A DNA stretch of 64,000 nucleotides from CAYUZU01 sp964448675. GTDB taxonomy: Bacteria; Planctomycetota; Phycisphaerae; UBA1845; Fen-1342. The position numbers were made by a program, and so were the translations under genes. The notes beneath the pieces were generated by a model. The model was not told where the DNA came from, made no database searches, and saw only the letters and a list, made by a program, of their open reading frames with translations. The stretch lies in contig CAYUZU010000020.1 in assembly GCA_964448675.1 (NCBI GenBank), positions 1 to 64,000 of the forward strand, given 5' to 3'. Below are positions 1-8,725 of this stretch, piece by piece (the first letter of the stretch is position 1; each line of letters starts with the position of its first letter).

Positions 1-759
1 ACCGCCCGCCTGCGCGAGTACCTCGTCAAGGGCTTCACGCTCAACGACGACCGCCTCAAGGGCACCGACGCCGTCACCGACTACTTCGACGAGCTGCTGG
101 CCCGCATTCGCGAGATTCGCGCCAGCGAGGCCCGCGTGTATCAGCGCATCCGCGAGATCTTCGCGTTGGCGGTCGACTACCGCGAGGGCGAGCAGGAGAC
201 CCAGCGCTTCTTCGCGACGATGCAGAACAAGATGCACTACGCCGCCACCGGCCACACGGCCGCCGAGATCATCCGCCGGCGGGCGGATAGCGCTCGACCC
301 AACATGGGCCTGACTACCTGGAAAGGCGACCGCGTTATCAAGCGCGATGTCAGCACGGCCAAGAACTACCTTGGCGCCAACGAGATCGACACGCTGAACC
401 GCATCACCGTCATGTTCCTCGACCAGGCCGAGTTCCGCGCCCAGCGCCGCCAGGATATTCACATGCTTGACTGGCAGGCGTTCCTGGACAAGTTCCTGCG
501 CGACACCGAGCTGCCCGTCCTGGCCGACGCAGGTTCGATCAGCCACGAAGAGGCCCTCGACTGGGCCCACGCGCAGTACGACGCCTACGCCGAGCGCCGC
601 CGGCTCGAGGCCGAGACCCACGCCGAGTCCCACTACGTCGAGGACCTGCGTGCCTCGGCCCAGGCCCTTGAGCACGAGCGCAATAAGAAGGCGCCGCGGA
701 AGCCGCAGCAAAAGAAGAAAGGCCGCAAGCGTGGACCGGGCAAGGGGGGCAGGCCGTGA
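1..759 (+). CDS. RhuM family protein (5' end outside window)
   Basis: The reading frame is open from the first base, so the N-terminus lies upstream; about 252 residues are visible. The segments LREYLVKGFTLNDDRLK, YFDELLARIREIRASE, NKMHYAATGHTAAEII and KPNMGLT-like (here RPNMGLTTWKGD) follow the C-terminal half of the RhuM (virulence protein RhuM) family, first named from a Salmonella pathogenicity island and often found inside type I restriction-modification loci. Its biochemical role is unknown. The tail is strongly basic (KKAPRKPQQKKKGRKRG), which would suit nucleic-acid binding, but that is inference. It is the first visible gene of an overlapping operon leading into hsdS and hsdR, so hsdM is expected just upstream. 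Family assignment is confident; function is not. Confidence 0.88.
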   Translation, partial: TARLREYLVKGFTLNDDRLKGTDAVTDYFDELLARIREIRASEARVYQRIREIFALAVDYREGEQETQRFFATMQNKMHYAATGHTAAEIIRRRADSARPNMGLTTWKGDRVIKRDVSTAKNYLGANEIDTLNRITVMFLDQAEFRAQRRQDIHMLDWQAFLDKFLRDTELPVLADAGSISHEEALDWAHAQYDAYAERRRLEAETHAESHYVEDLRASAQALEHERNKKAPRKPQQKKKGRKRGPGKGGRP

Positions 760-917
760 CCGGTACGACCGCGAAGGCGGGCAAGCACGCGACTTACCCG
801 GCACATAAGCCGTCAGGGATGGTCGGGGTTTGTGATGTTCCGGAGTTCCATGACGTGCGCCGTCCCATCTGGATCGAAGGCGAAATCGCCGCCATGCTTG
901 CGCAGGTGACCGAATGA
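756..917 (+). pseudogene. Decayed 5' fragment of a type I specificity (hsdS) gene
   Basis: This 53-codon frame starts with GTG overlapping the RhuM stop (GTGA) and stops where the next gene begins (ATGA). Its residues KHATYPAHKPSG and DVPEF match the start of the intact HsdS downstream (KRATYPTYKPSG and DVPEH), which is the usual N-terminal lead-in of this HsdS type. After about 30 codons the similarity ends in unrelated sequence. The simplest reading is the remnant of an older hsdS gene, or of the 5' end of a duplicated hsdS, left when the DUF429 gene was inserted. It may still be translated as a coupling peptide; there is no sign it could recognise DNA. Confidence 0.6.
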
Positions 918-1741
918 CACCTTCCTACGGACTTAACCTGGCTGGCTATTCGACGAAAGGGTCGGCCCTCGCCGTCGCCGAGAAGAGCGATGACACGGTA
1001 AACGTTACCATTCTCGATGGCCACTGTTTCGGCGAATCGGCAGCCGGCACCGCTTGCCTAACCGAGAAGACGACAGCGGAAATCAAATGCCTACAGCAAC
1101 TCCTCGATGCAGGGTCACTTTACGTAGACGTTCCGATCGATCTCCAAGGGTTGCCCTGCCCGAATGCCGCGGAGTACGTTTGGCAGCTCACCAAGCGACC
1201 TGTTGATCAGGCATTCGGCGCTTTGCGTCCGCTCGCTGACCGCATTGGCAGTCACGTCGCACGGATGCACAATCTCTGGCGCCTTCTGAAATCAGCTGGC
1301 AATGATCCTTTAGGTACCACGCTGTTTGAGACGTATCCTGCCGCGTCTCTGTCTTTGAGCAAGCACGATCCCAAGGGTTACAAGGGGCACGCGGTGTGGA
1401 ACGCACATGATTGGGCTGGTGTCGGCACGAAAAAGGAAGCTGACCAGGAAAAGAACGATAAGTTGGCCAGCCTACTCAATTGTCTCAAGTGGCAGGCCCA
1501 ACCGGGCTTTCTGATTAGCAACGACGAGTTCGACGCTGCGCTATGTGCGTTGTGTGGCTTTGGGGAGACACTGAGTGGAGATGAGCTAGATCGCAAGATC
1601 AACAAGAACATCACCGCGACACTCAGCCACAACCAGACCTACTGTGCCCCCACAAGCTACGTGTTGCTTTCCTCCGTGCCATCGGCCGTGTCTATTGACC
1701 GCAGGTCCCTCGCTCCCTGGTTCAGCGGAGGATGTCAATGA
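914..1741 (+). CDS. DUF429 family protein (predicted RNase H-fold nuclease)
   Basis: 275 residues, starting at an ATG that overlaps the previous stop by 4 bases. The N-terminal GYSTKGSALAVAE resembles the first strand and acidic/glycine turn of the family. VDVPIDLQGLP matches the 'IDaPl' strand, FETYPAASL with GYKGH the 'EvYPta...gYKg' block, and DEFDAALCALCG the C-terminal 'dalDAllcA' motif. DUF429 proteins are predicted to have an RNase H-like fold and perhaps nuclease activity; no reaction has been assigned here. It sits between an hsdS remnant and the intact hsdS, so it is probably cargo of the restriction locus. Base composition is less GC-rich than that of hsdR downstream, which suggests separate arrival. 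Confidence 0.75.
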   Translation: MTPSYGLNLAGYSTKGSALAVAEKSDDTVNVTILDGHCFGESAAGTACLTEKTTAEIKCLQQLLDAGSLYVDVPIDLQGLPCPNAAEYVWQLTKRPVDQAFGALRPLADRIGSHVARMHNLWRLLKSAGNDPLGTTLFETYPAASLSLSKHDPKGYKGHAVWNAHDWAGVGTKKEADQEKNDKLASLLNCLKWQAQPGFLISNDEFDAALCALCGFGETLSGDELDRKINKNITATLSHNQTYCAPTSYVLLSSVPSAVSIDRRSLAPWFSGGCQ

Positions 1742-3090
1742 GCAGTTCGGCCGTCCAAGCAGGCAAGCGAGCGACCTACCCGACGTATAAGCCATCGGGT
1801 GTAGCGTGGGTCGGCGATGTGCCCGAGCACTGGGAACTGGCCCGCGCTGATTCTCGCCTCAAGGCATCAGGGACACCAGTCACCAAGGAATGGCTGAACG
1901 GCAAAGAAGTATTTCACTACTCGATTCCGGTTGTTCAGGACACAGGGACCGGAGCGGTCGAGGAGGGAGACCATATCGATAGCGGCAAAACGCTGCTGCG
2001 GGACACTGCGTTGTTAGTGTCCAAGCTTAATCCCCGCAAAGGCACAATAGTGACGGCGGTTCCCCAGAGTATTCCTACGGTCTGTTCAGGCGAGTTCATT
2101 GCTATGACAGCGAAGTCGTGCTCTTCTGACTACGCGGAGTATGCCTACAGGTCCGAGGGAGTTCGGCAGTATCTTGATTCGACCGTCGAGTCAGTTACCC
2201 GAAGCCATCAGCGTGCCAATCCAGCTTATATTCGTAAACTGCTTTGGTGTTGGCCCCCGCTCGACGAGCAGCGGGCTATCGCGGCGTTTCTGGATCGGGA
2301 GACGGCGAGGATCGATGCGTTGATCGAGAAGAAGCGGCGGCAGATTGAGCTGCTCCAGGAGAAGCGCTCCGCCCTGATCAGCCACGCCGTCACCAAGGGC
2401 CTCGACCCCAACGCTCCCATGAAAGACTCCGGCATCGAATGGCTGGGCGACATACCCGCCCACTGGACCGTCGGTAACATTCGGCGTTTCGCCAAGATGC
2501 GGACCGGGCACACTCCCAGCCGCACGAATTCCGAGTACTGGCACAACTGCACGATTTCCTGGTTCACGCTCGCGGACGTCTGGCAGCTTCGCGACGGCCG
2601 CAGGAAGTACCTCGGGGAGACCAAGGAGAAGATCAGCGAACTGGGGCTGGCCAACTCAGCGGCGGAGCTACTGCCGCAGGGCACCGTTGTCTTCTCTCGC
2701 ACGGCATCTGTGGGATTCTCGGGCATCATGCCGCAGCCGATGGCAACCAGCCAGGACTTCTGGAACTGGGTCTGCCTGCCGTCGTTGCTGCCTGAGTATC
2801 TGTTGTGCCTGTTCCGGGCGATGCGGCAGGAGTTCGAGGCGATTACGATGGGATCAACACACAAGACGATCTACCAGCCGATCGCAGCAGGAATTATGAT
2901 CTGCGTCCCGCCATTCGATGAGCAGCACGAAATCGCAGCCCACGTCGACGCCGAGACTGGCCGAATCGACTCGCTGGTTGAGAAGGTCGAGCAGAGCATC
3001 GAGGGGCTGCGCGAGCTGCGAACCGCCCTGATCTCGGCAGCCGTGACGGGCAAGATCGACGTTCGGGAGGGGGGGGTAACCAATGCCTGA
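1738..3090 (+). CDS. hsdS: Type I restriction-modification system specificity subunit
   Basis: HsdS binds the split DNA target and bridges HsdM and HsdR. The 450-residue protein shows the two-fold layout of the family: a first target recognition domain (about residues 15-165), then PPLDEQRAIAAFLDRE plus a helical spacer (EKKRRQIELLQEKRSALI), a second domain from SGIEWLGDIPAHW, and a second PPFDEQHEIAAHVD with another helix. ATG 1738 is chosen over ATG 1732 because GGAGG (1727-1731) is 6 bases from 1738 but touches 1732; 1738 also gives an ATGA overlap with the gene before. It overlaps the next gene by 8 bases. The two recognition domains differ, so an asymmetric bipartite target is expected. 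Confidence 0.95.
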   Translation: MSSSAVQAGKRATYPTYKPSGVAWVGDVPEHWELARADSRLKASGTPVTKEWLNGKEVFHYSIPVVQDTGTGAVEEGDHIDSGKTLLRDTALLVSKLNPRKGTIVTAVPQSIPTVCSGEFIAMTAKSCSSDYAEYAYRSEGVRQYLDSTVESVTRSHQRANPAYIRKLLWCWPPLDEQRAIAAFLDRETARIDALIEKKRRQIELLQEKRSALISHAVTKGLDPNAPMKDSGIEWLGDIPAHWTVGNIRRFAKMRTGHTPSRTNSEYWHNCTISWFTLADVWQLRDGRRKYLGETKEKISELGLANSAAELLPQGTVVFSRTASVGFSGIMPQPMATSQDFWNWVCLPSLLPEYLLCLFRAMRQEFEAITMGSTHKTIYQPIAAGIMICVPPFDEQHEIAAHVDAETGRIDSLVEKVEQSIEGLRELRTALISAAVTGKIDVREGGVTNA

Positions 3091-3784
3091 GGGATACCGC
3101 GTCGAAAAGCCCGAGCCAGAGTTTTACTTCCATTTCCAAGTCGCGGATAGACTTCAACCCGACGATTTGGCCGGGCTGCGCCGCAAGCTCAACCGAATCG
3201 CCAAGGAAGCCTTCGCCGAGTTTCACCCTGATATCGAACTCGAATTCGATATCGATCTTGAGACCGGCAGCATACGAGGCTGGATTCGGGTTAAGAAGAA
3301 GACGTTGATTGCGATACTGATCGGGACGGGAGCATTTCTGTCCCAATACGGGAGCATCCGCTCGGGGGCGCAGTCGCTCTGGGATGATGTCACTTGGGTG
3401 TGGGACAACGTGAAGCCGCGAGTAGAGCAGGTTGTGGATCAGTCAGTGGGTGTTCAGGAACGCATCCGGACCGAACGACGAAGGGGTGCGGTAGCTCGAC
3501 TGGATCAACTGATCGTGCAGTACCAGCAACAGGAACTCAGCTATGACGAGTACATGGCGGAGGCAACGGCGGTCCTGAAAAAAATCAACGAGTCGCCCGA
3601 ACGTGACGAACTCATCCCCGCGCTGCGCGAGTATATGGATGCTCGCCAGGTAGATTGGTCGGCCCTCGCAAACGACGTTCCTGACGTGCCGAGCGATCCG
3701 CGGAGCCGACCAGGGAATCCCCACGTGGATGCGGCCGACCTGAACGACAGGCGAAGGGGGCGCAGACGAGGACGGGACGATTGA
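3083..3784 (+). CDS. Hypothetical protein with one membrane segment, inside the hsd operon
   Basis: 233 residues, not recognised. The ATG is preceded by a very G-rich ribosome site (GGAGGGGGGGG, about 6 bases away) and overlaps hsdS by 8 bases, so translation is probably coupled. The N-terminal 75 residues are charged, with an alternating DIELEFDIDLE stretch. One hydrophobic segment (TLIAILIGTGAFLSQYG, about residues 74-90) could span the membrane. A helical region follows (RTERRRGAVARLDQLIVQYQ, EYMAEATAVLKKINESPE), and the C-terminus is very basic (RRRGRRRGRDD). Position and coupling suggest an accessory to the restriction locus, but nothing in the sequence identifies a function. Confidence 0.7.
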   Translation: MPEGYRVEKPEPEFYFHFQVADRLQPDDLAGLRRKLNRIAKEAFAEFHPDIELEFDIDLETGSIRGWIRVKKKTLIAILIGTGAFLSQYGSIRSGAQSLWDDVTWVWDNVKPRVEQVVDQSVGVQERIRTERRRGAVARLDQLIVQYQQQELSYDEYMAEATAVLKKINESPERDELIPALREYMDARQVDWSALANDVPDVPSDPRSRPGNPHVDAADLNDRRRGRRRGRDD

Positions 3785-3785
3785 T

Positions 3786-3908
3786 ATGGCGAGCCGGCAG
3801 GGCATCCTCATCGTCGGGCACGTCTCGCACGAGCGGCAGACGCTCTTCGGCCGGCTGAAGCGGCGCCACTTCACGGGTAGAATGTACGTTTGGAAGGAGG
3901 ACGCCTGA
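3786..3908 (+). CDS. Small 40-residue ORF upstream of the ImmA/PIN pair
   Basis: MASRQGILIVGHVSHERQTL begins a 40-residue frame that starts one base after the previous stop and ends in an ATGA overlap with the HTH-peptidase gene. Its length, the close fit between two real genes and the coupling to the next start argue that it is translated. It is basic (RLKRRH near the middle) with no recognised domain. It may be a leader peptide or a small third component of the HTH-peptidase/PIN pair; neither can be shown from sequence alone. Confidence 0.45.
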   Translation: MASRQGILIVGHVSHERQTLFGRLKRRHFTGRMYVWKEDA

Positions 3909-5056
3909 TGCCGCGCGCCCTGGTTAAACCCGAGCTGCTGCGCTGGGCGCGTAAGCGGGCGGGGCGCCGCGCGGAGGATCTCGGCGCACGCTTCAAGAAG
4001 CTCGCCGAATGGGAGCGGGGCGAAGCGCAGCCCACGTTCAAGCAGTTGGAGGACTTCGCCAAAGCGACCCATGTGCCCTTCGGGTATCTGTTCTTGCCTG
4101 AGCCGCCGGAAGAGCACATCCCGATCCCCGACCTGCGGACGGTTCGCCACGAGGAGATCAGCCACCCCAGCCCCGACCTGCTGGACACGATCCATGCCAT
4201 GCAAAGGCGGCAGGCTTGGCTGCGCGAGGAGTTGATTGAATGCGACGCGGAGCCGCTCGAATTCGTCGGCAGCGCCCGCCTGGCGGACGATGCGGAGGGT
4301 GTCGGGCGTGAAATGCGGCGGATGGTCGGCCTGGAGGGCGGCTGGGCCGAGGCGGTGCGCACCTGGCGCGAGGCGGTCGGCGAACTGCGCCGCGCAATCG
4401 AAGAACTGGGCGTGATGGCGGTCATCAACGGCGTCGTCGGGAACAACACGCATCGCAAGCTGGATGTCGACGAGTTTCGTGGGTTCGCCCTGAGCGACGA
4501 ATACGCCCCGCTGGTGTTCGTGAACGGGTCCGACGCGAAGTCGGCCCAGATGTTCACGCTCGCGCACGAACTGGCGCATATCTGGCTGGGACAAAGCGCG
4601 CTGACGGATGCCGGCGTGACGTCCCTGCCTTCGCAGGAGACCGAGGCGTGGTGCGATCGGGCGGCGGCTGAGTTCCTCGTGCCAGCGCAGGAACTGAGAG
4701 CGTGCTGGCGCGATGTCCGGCATGAACAAGCGCCGTTCGAGATTCTCGCTCGCCGGTTCAAGGTCAGCCCCGTCGTCGCCGGTCGTCGCGCGCTGGACCT
4801 GCGCCTCGTGAGTCGTGGTGCTTTCTTCGCCTTCTACGAGCGGTATATCTCGCAAGAGCGGAAGCAACGCTCTACGACGGGCGGCGGCGATTTCTATAAC
4901 AACCAGAATACGCGGGTGGGCGAGATGTTCGCCACGCAGGTTATTCTCGCCGCGAAAGGCGGTCGACTGAGCTTCAAGGAGGCGTATGATCTGACCGGGC
5001 TGTGTGGGGGAGCGTTCCAGGAGTACGCGAGTCGCCTGGGGGTGCGTCTGCCATGA
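3908..5056 (+). CDS. XRE-type HTH plus ImmA/IrrE metallo-endopeptidase
   Basis: 382 residues. The N-terminal part (about 1-60; ELLRWARKRAGR, KKLAEWERGEAQPTFKQLEDFAK, PFGYLFLPEPPE) is the XRE-like DNA-binding domain typical of this fusion. The C-terminal half carries the zinc-peptidase motif in FTLAHELAHIWLG (HExxH) followed by EAWCDRAAAEFLVP, which supplies the third ligand region. Proteins of this ImmA/IrrE group cleave repressors or antitoxins; here the likely partner is the DUF4411 PIN protein whose start overlaps its stop (ATGA). ATG 3908 is preferred over TTG 3890 because GGAGG at 3896-3900 is 7 bases from 3908. Family assignment is firm; the cleaved substrate is inferred. Confidence 0.93.
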   Translation: MPRALVKPELLRWARKRAGRRAEDLGARFKKLAEWERGEAQPTFKQLEDFAKATHVPFGYLFLPEPPEEHIPIPDLRTVRHEEISHPSPDLLDTIHAMQRRQAWLREELIECDAEPLEFVGSARLADDAEGVGREMRRMVGLEGGWAEAVRTWREAVGELRRAIEELGVMAVINGVVGNNTHRKLDVDEFRGFALSDEYAPLVFVNGSDAKSAQMFTLAHELAHIWLGQSALTDAGVTSLPSQETEAWCDRAAAEFLVPAQELRACWRDVRHEQAPFEILARRFKVSPVVAGRRALDLRLVSRGAFFAFYERYISQERKQRSTTGGGDFYNNQNTRVGEMFATQVILAAKGGRLSFKEAYDLTGLCGGAFQEYASRLGVRLP

Positions 5057-5577
5057 GTACGGAGCGTCCCTACATTCTGGATTCGGACGTGTTCATCGCG
5101 GCGAAGAACAGCTACTACGCTTTCGCGATCTGTCCGGGATTCTGGGACAGCCTGATTCATCATTACGGTGCGGGCGATGTCCGTAGCATCGATCGGGTCA
5201 GGGGCGAGCTGCTCGCCGGCCGCAAGACCGAAGATCTCGTGCAATGGGTCAAGGAGCAACTGCCGGCGGCGTTTTTCCTCGATACGGATGAGGAGGCCGT
5301 CGGCGATGCGTATGGACAGGTGATGCTGTGGGTGCAGCGGAGTGCGCAATACTTCGATCAGGCCAAGGCGAAGTTCGCCACCGAAGCGGATGGTTGGCTT
5401 GTGGCGTACGCGATGGTCCATGGTGTCACGGTCGTCACGAATGAGCAGCCGCGTCCGCAATCACGGAACCGGATTCTGCTGCCTGATGTTTGTGTGCAGT
5501 TCAACGTGACCTACGAGGATACCTTTGCGATGCTCCACGAACTCGCGGTTCGTTATGAATGGAGGGGATCGACCTGA
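5053..5577 (+). CDS. DUF4411 PIN-like protein (putative toxin)
   Basis: 174 residues. YILDSDVFIAAKNSYYAF, PGFWDSL, SIDRVRGELL and EADGWLVAYAMVHGVTVVTN follow the DUF4411 family, which belongs to the PIN nuclease clan. The acidic residues in LDSDVF, RGELL and ADGW occupy the usual metal-binding positions of a PIN fold. PIN proteins are commonly RNA-cutting toxins, and DUF4411 is repeatedly found with ImmA/IrrE-type HTH peptidases, as here. The gene overlaps the peptidase stop by 4 bases and its own stop overlaps the hsdR start (TGATG). Toxin activity and target RNA are inferred. Confidence 0.88.
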   Translation: MSTERPYILDSDVFIAAKNSYYAFAICPGFWDSLIHHYGAGDVRSIDRVRGELLAGRKTEDLVQWVKEQLPAAFFLDTDEEAVGDAYGQVMLWVQRSAQYFDQAKAKFATEADGWLVAYAMVHGVTVVTNEQPRPQSRNRILLPDVCVQFNVTYEDTFAMLHELAVRYEWRGST

Positions 5578-8500
5578 TGCCGGGCCAGCACACCGAATAC
5601 GCCTTCGAGACCGCCATCGAACACCACCTGACGACGGTCGGCGGGTACGTCACGGGCGACCGCGACGCCTTCGATCCGCACCGGGCGATTTTCCCGGCCG
5701 ACGTGCTGGCGTTCATCAAGGCGACGCAGCCGGACGAGTGGGCGTACCTGGAGGGCATCCAGAAGGGCAAAGCCGAGGAGACGTTGCTCGATGACCTGTG
5801 CCGGGCATTGGACTCGGAACACGAGGGCTGCCTGTCGGTGTTGCGCCACGGATTCAAGTGCTTCGGCAAGCTGTTTCATGTGGCCTACTTCGCCCCGGCC
5901 AGCGGGATGAACCCGGAGACCAAGAAGCGGTACGAGGCCAACCGGCTGACGATTACGCGGCAGTTGAAGTACTCGCCCAAGCACAACAACACGCTGGACG
6001 TGACGTTGGCGATCAACGGCATCCCGGTGGCGACGGCGGAACTGAAGAACCCGATGACCGCCCAGACCTGGCGGCACGCGGTGACGCAGTACAAGAACGA
6101 CCGCGATCCGGGCGACCTGATCTTTCAGTTCAAGCATCGGGCGCTGGTGCATTTCGCCGTGGACACCGACGAGGTCTACATGACCACTCGGCTGTCGGGC
6201 AGCAAGACGTACTTCCTGCCGTTCAACAAGGGCTGCGCTGGCGGTGGCGGGAACCCGGACAGCCCCGGCGGCTACAAGACGGCCTACCTGTGGGAAGAGG
6301 TGCTCGAGCGGCACAGCTTCCTGGACATCCTGGCGCGGTTCATCCACCTGCAGATCGAGGAGAAGAAGCTCGGCGACAAGAAGGTCAAGAAGCAGACGAT
6401 GATCTTCCCCCGCTACCACCAGCTCGATTGCGTGCGGGAGATGGTGGCCGATGCACGTGAACGCGGCGTCGGGAACAATTACCTCGTGCAGCATTCGGCG
6501 GGCAGCGGAAAGAGCAACTCCATCGCCTGGCTGGCCCATCGGCTGAGCAGCCTGTACGACGAGCAGGACGAGAAGGTCTTCGACTCGGTGATCGTCGTGA
6601 CCGACCGGGTTGTGCTGGACCAGCAGCTTCAGAACACGATCTACCAGTTCGAGCACAAGCAAGGCGTGGTGGAGAAGATCGACATCAACTCGACGCAACT
6701 GGCCGAGGCGTTGGGTTCCGGTGTGCCGATCATCATCACGACACTGCAGAAGTTTCCGTTCGTGACGGAGAAGATCGGCGACCTGCCGAAGAAGCGGTAC
6801 GCGGTCATCGTCGACGAGGCGCACAGCTCCCAGGGCGGCGAGACGGCCACCGAACTCAAGGGCGTTTTGGCGGGCGCGGCGATCAAGGAGGAGGCGAAGG
6901 CCAAGGCCGAGGCGGAAGGCCTGCCCGACTATGAGGAGGAGATTCTCAAGGCGATGGCCAAGCGAGGCAAGCAGCCGAACATCAGCTTCTTCGCGTTCAC
7001 GGCCACGCCCAAGTACAAGACGCTGGAGGTCTTCGGTCAGCCGGGGCCGGATGGCAAGCCCCAGCCGTTCCATCTCTACAGCATGCGGCAGGCCATCGAC
7101 GAGGGCTTCATCCTCGACGTGCTGCAGAACTACACGACGTACAAGACGTACTATCGCCTGATCAAGTCGATCGAAGACGATCCGAAGGTCGACAAGCGCA
7201 AGGCGTCGCGGGCGCTGGCGCGCTTCATGAGCCTGCACCCACACAACATCGCTCAGAAGACCGAGGTGATGGTCGAGCACTTCCGCCATTTCACGCTGCA
7301 CAAGATTGGCGGCAAGGCCAAGGCGATGGTGGTCACGTCGAGTCGTTTGCACGCCGTCAGGTACAAGCAGGCGTTCGACAAATACATCGCGGACAAGGGC
7401 TACAATGAGATCAAGACGCTCGTGGCCTTCAGCGGCACCGTGATCGACCCGGATGCGCCCGGGATCGAACACACGGAGTCGGGGATGAACGTGGATTCAC
7501 AGGGTAAGCACATCGGCCAGAAGGAGTTGCCTGAGCGGTTTGCGACCGAGGAATTCCAGGTGCTGCTGGTGGCCGAGAAGTACCAGACCGGGTTCGATCA
7601 GCCGCTGTTGCACACGATGTACGTCGACAAGCGGCTGGCGGGCATCCAGGCGGTGCAGACACTGTCGCGCCTCAACCGGACGCATCCGGGCAAGGAGGAC
7701 ACGTTCGTCCTGGACTTCGTGAACGAGCCGGACGAGATTCTCGCCGCCTTCCAGCCGTACTACGAGCAGACCCTGGTCGGCGAGCAGGCTGACCCAAAGC
7801 AGCTCTACGAGTTGCAGGCCAAGCTCGACGCCCAGCAGGTCTACCACAGGGCCGAGGTCGAGGAGTTCTGCCGGGTGTTCTACAAGCCCAAGCGGAACCA
7901 GACGCCGAGCGACCACGCCCGGATGAATGCGTGCATCGACCCAGCCGTCGGGCGGTTTGCCGAGCTTGATGAAGAGGAGCGAGAGGAGTTCCGTAAGACA
8001 CTGACGGCGTTCCGGAACCTGTATTCGTTCCTGTCGCAGGTCATCCCGTTCCAGGACACCGACCTGGAGAAGCTGTATTCGTACATCCGATTCCTGCTGA
8101 CGAAGTTGCCACGAGGCGAGAGCGGGCCAGTGTATCACTTCGATGATGACGTCTCGCTCAAGTACTACCGGCTGCAGAAGATCGGCGAAGGGTCGATCGA
8201 TCTTGACGCCGGTAAGACGGAGCCGGTTGATGGACCGACGTCCGTGGGCACGAAGGCGTCTCACCCGGACGAGATTGAGTTGTCGCGGCTGATCGACATT
8301 CTGAACGAGCGTTTTGGCACTGAGTTCAAGCCCGGTGACCAGCTCTTCTTCGAGTCAATCCGCGAAGACGCTGTGGCTGACAGCAACCTGCGGCAGGCGG
8401 CGAAGGCGAATACGATGGAGAACTTCGGTTACGTCTTCCGCAAGGCGCTGGAAGGGCTGTTCATCGATCGCATGGACCAGAACGAAGAGATCACCGCTCG

Positions 8501-8633
8501 CTTCATGAACGAAGAGCGGTTCCGCGAAGCGGTCAGCCAGCACCTCCTCAAGGACGTGTACGACCACATCCGGAATGAGGAAGAGGCCGATTCGACGGAA
8601 GGAACCGGCCGAATTCGGAAGACGGCCACGTGA
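5577..8633 (+). CDS. hsdR: Type I restriction-modification system restriction subunit
   Basis: 1018 residues, normal for HsdR. It translocates DNA with ATP and cuts it as part of the HsdRMS complex. The N-terminal nuclease region shows NTLDVTLAINGI followed by VATAELKNP, the D...ExK core. The helicase core has Walker A (HSAGSGKSNSIAWL, about residue 305), VIVVTDRVVLDQQ, the DEAH-type box IVDEAHSSQGGE, FAFTATPK, and the late motifs GFDQPLLHTMYVDKRL and VQTLSRLNRTHPGK. The C-terminal helical domain would dock on HsdM/HsdS. ATG 5577 is chosen because GGAGGGG (5561-5567) is about 9 bases upstream and the start overlaps the PIN stop. No frameshift is seen, so the subunit should be functional if hsdM is intact outside the window. 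Confidence 0.97.
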   Translation: MPGQHTEYAFETAIEHHLTTVGGYVTGDRDAFDPHRAIFPADVLAFIKATQPDEWAYLEGIQKGKAEETLLDDLCRALDSEHEGCLSVLRHGFKCFGKLFHVAYFAPASGMNPETKKRYEANRLTITRQLKYSPKHNNTLDVTLAINGIPVATAELKNPMTAQTWRHAVTQYKNDRDPGDLIFQFKHRALVHFAVDTDEVYMTTRLSGSKTYFLPFNKGCAGGGGNPDSPGGYKTAYLWEEVLERHSFLDILARFIHLQIEEKKLGDKKVKKQTMIFPRYHQLDCVREMVADARERGVGNNYLVQHSAGSGKSNSIAWLAHRLSSLYDEQDEKVFDSVIVVTDRVVLDQQLQNTIYQFEHKQGVVEKIDINSTQLAEALGSGVPIIITTLQKFPFVTEKIGDLPKKRYAVIVDEAHSSQGGETATELKGVLAGAAIKEEAKAKAEAEGLPDYEEEILKAMAKRGKQPNISFFAFTATPKYKTLEVFGQPGPDGKPQPFHLYSMRQAIDEGFILDVLQNYTTYKTYYRLIKSIEDDPKVDKRKASRALARFMSLHPHNIAQKTEVMVEHFRHFTLHKIGGKAKAMVVTSSRLHAVRYKQAFDKYIADKGYNEIKTLVAFSGTVIDPDAPGIEHTESGMNVDSQGKHIGQKELPERFATEEFQVLLVAEKYQTGFDQPLLHTMYVDKRLAGIQAVQTLSRLNRTHPGKEDTFVLDFVNEPDEILAAFQPYYEQTLVGEQADPKQLYELQAKLDAQQVYHRAEVEEFCRVFYKPKRNQTPSDHARMNACIDPAVGRFAELDEEEREEFRKTLTAFRNLYSFLSQVIPFQDTDLEKLYSYIRFLLTKLPRGESGPVYHFDDDVSLKYYRLQKIGEGSIDLDAGKTEPVDGPTSVGTKASHPDEIELSRLIDILNERFGTEFKPGDQLFFESIREDAVADSNLRQAAKANTMENFGYVFRKALEGLFIDRMDQNEEITARFMNEERFREAVSQHLLKDVYDHIRNEEEADSTEGTGRIRKTAT

Positions 8634-8725
8634 GAATGCCGAGCGCGCCGATGACGCGCATCACGGGTTAGCGGGTGTCGGCGCGAGTGCGGATACGACA
8701 ATCGCGTGATCGCTGGAGGAGCCAA

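Noticed and set aside
1006..1018. GGTAAACGTTACC, near-palindrome inside the DUF429 gene
   Set aside because: It lies within coding sequence, differs from the two operators and has no neighbouring promoter.
3230..3253. GATATCGAA / TTCGATATC inverted repeat
   Set aside because: It falls inside a coding region that encodes a repeated acidic/hydrophobic peptide (DIELEFDI), which explains the symmetry.
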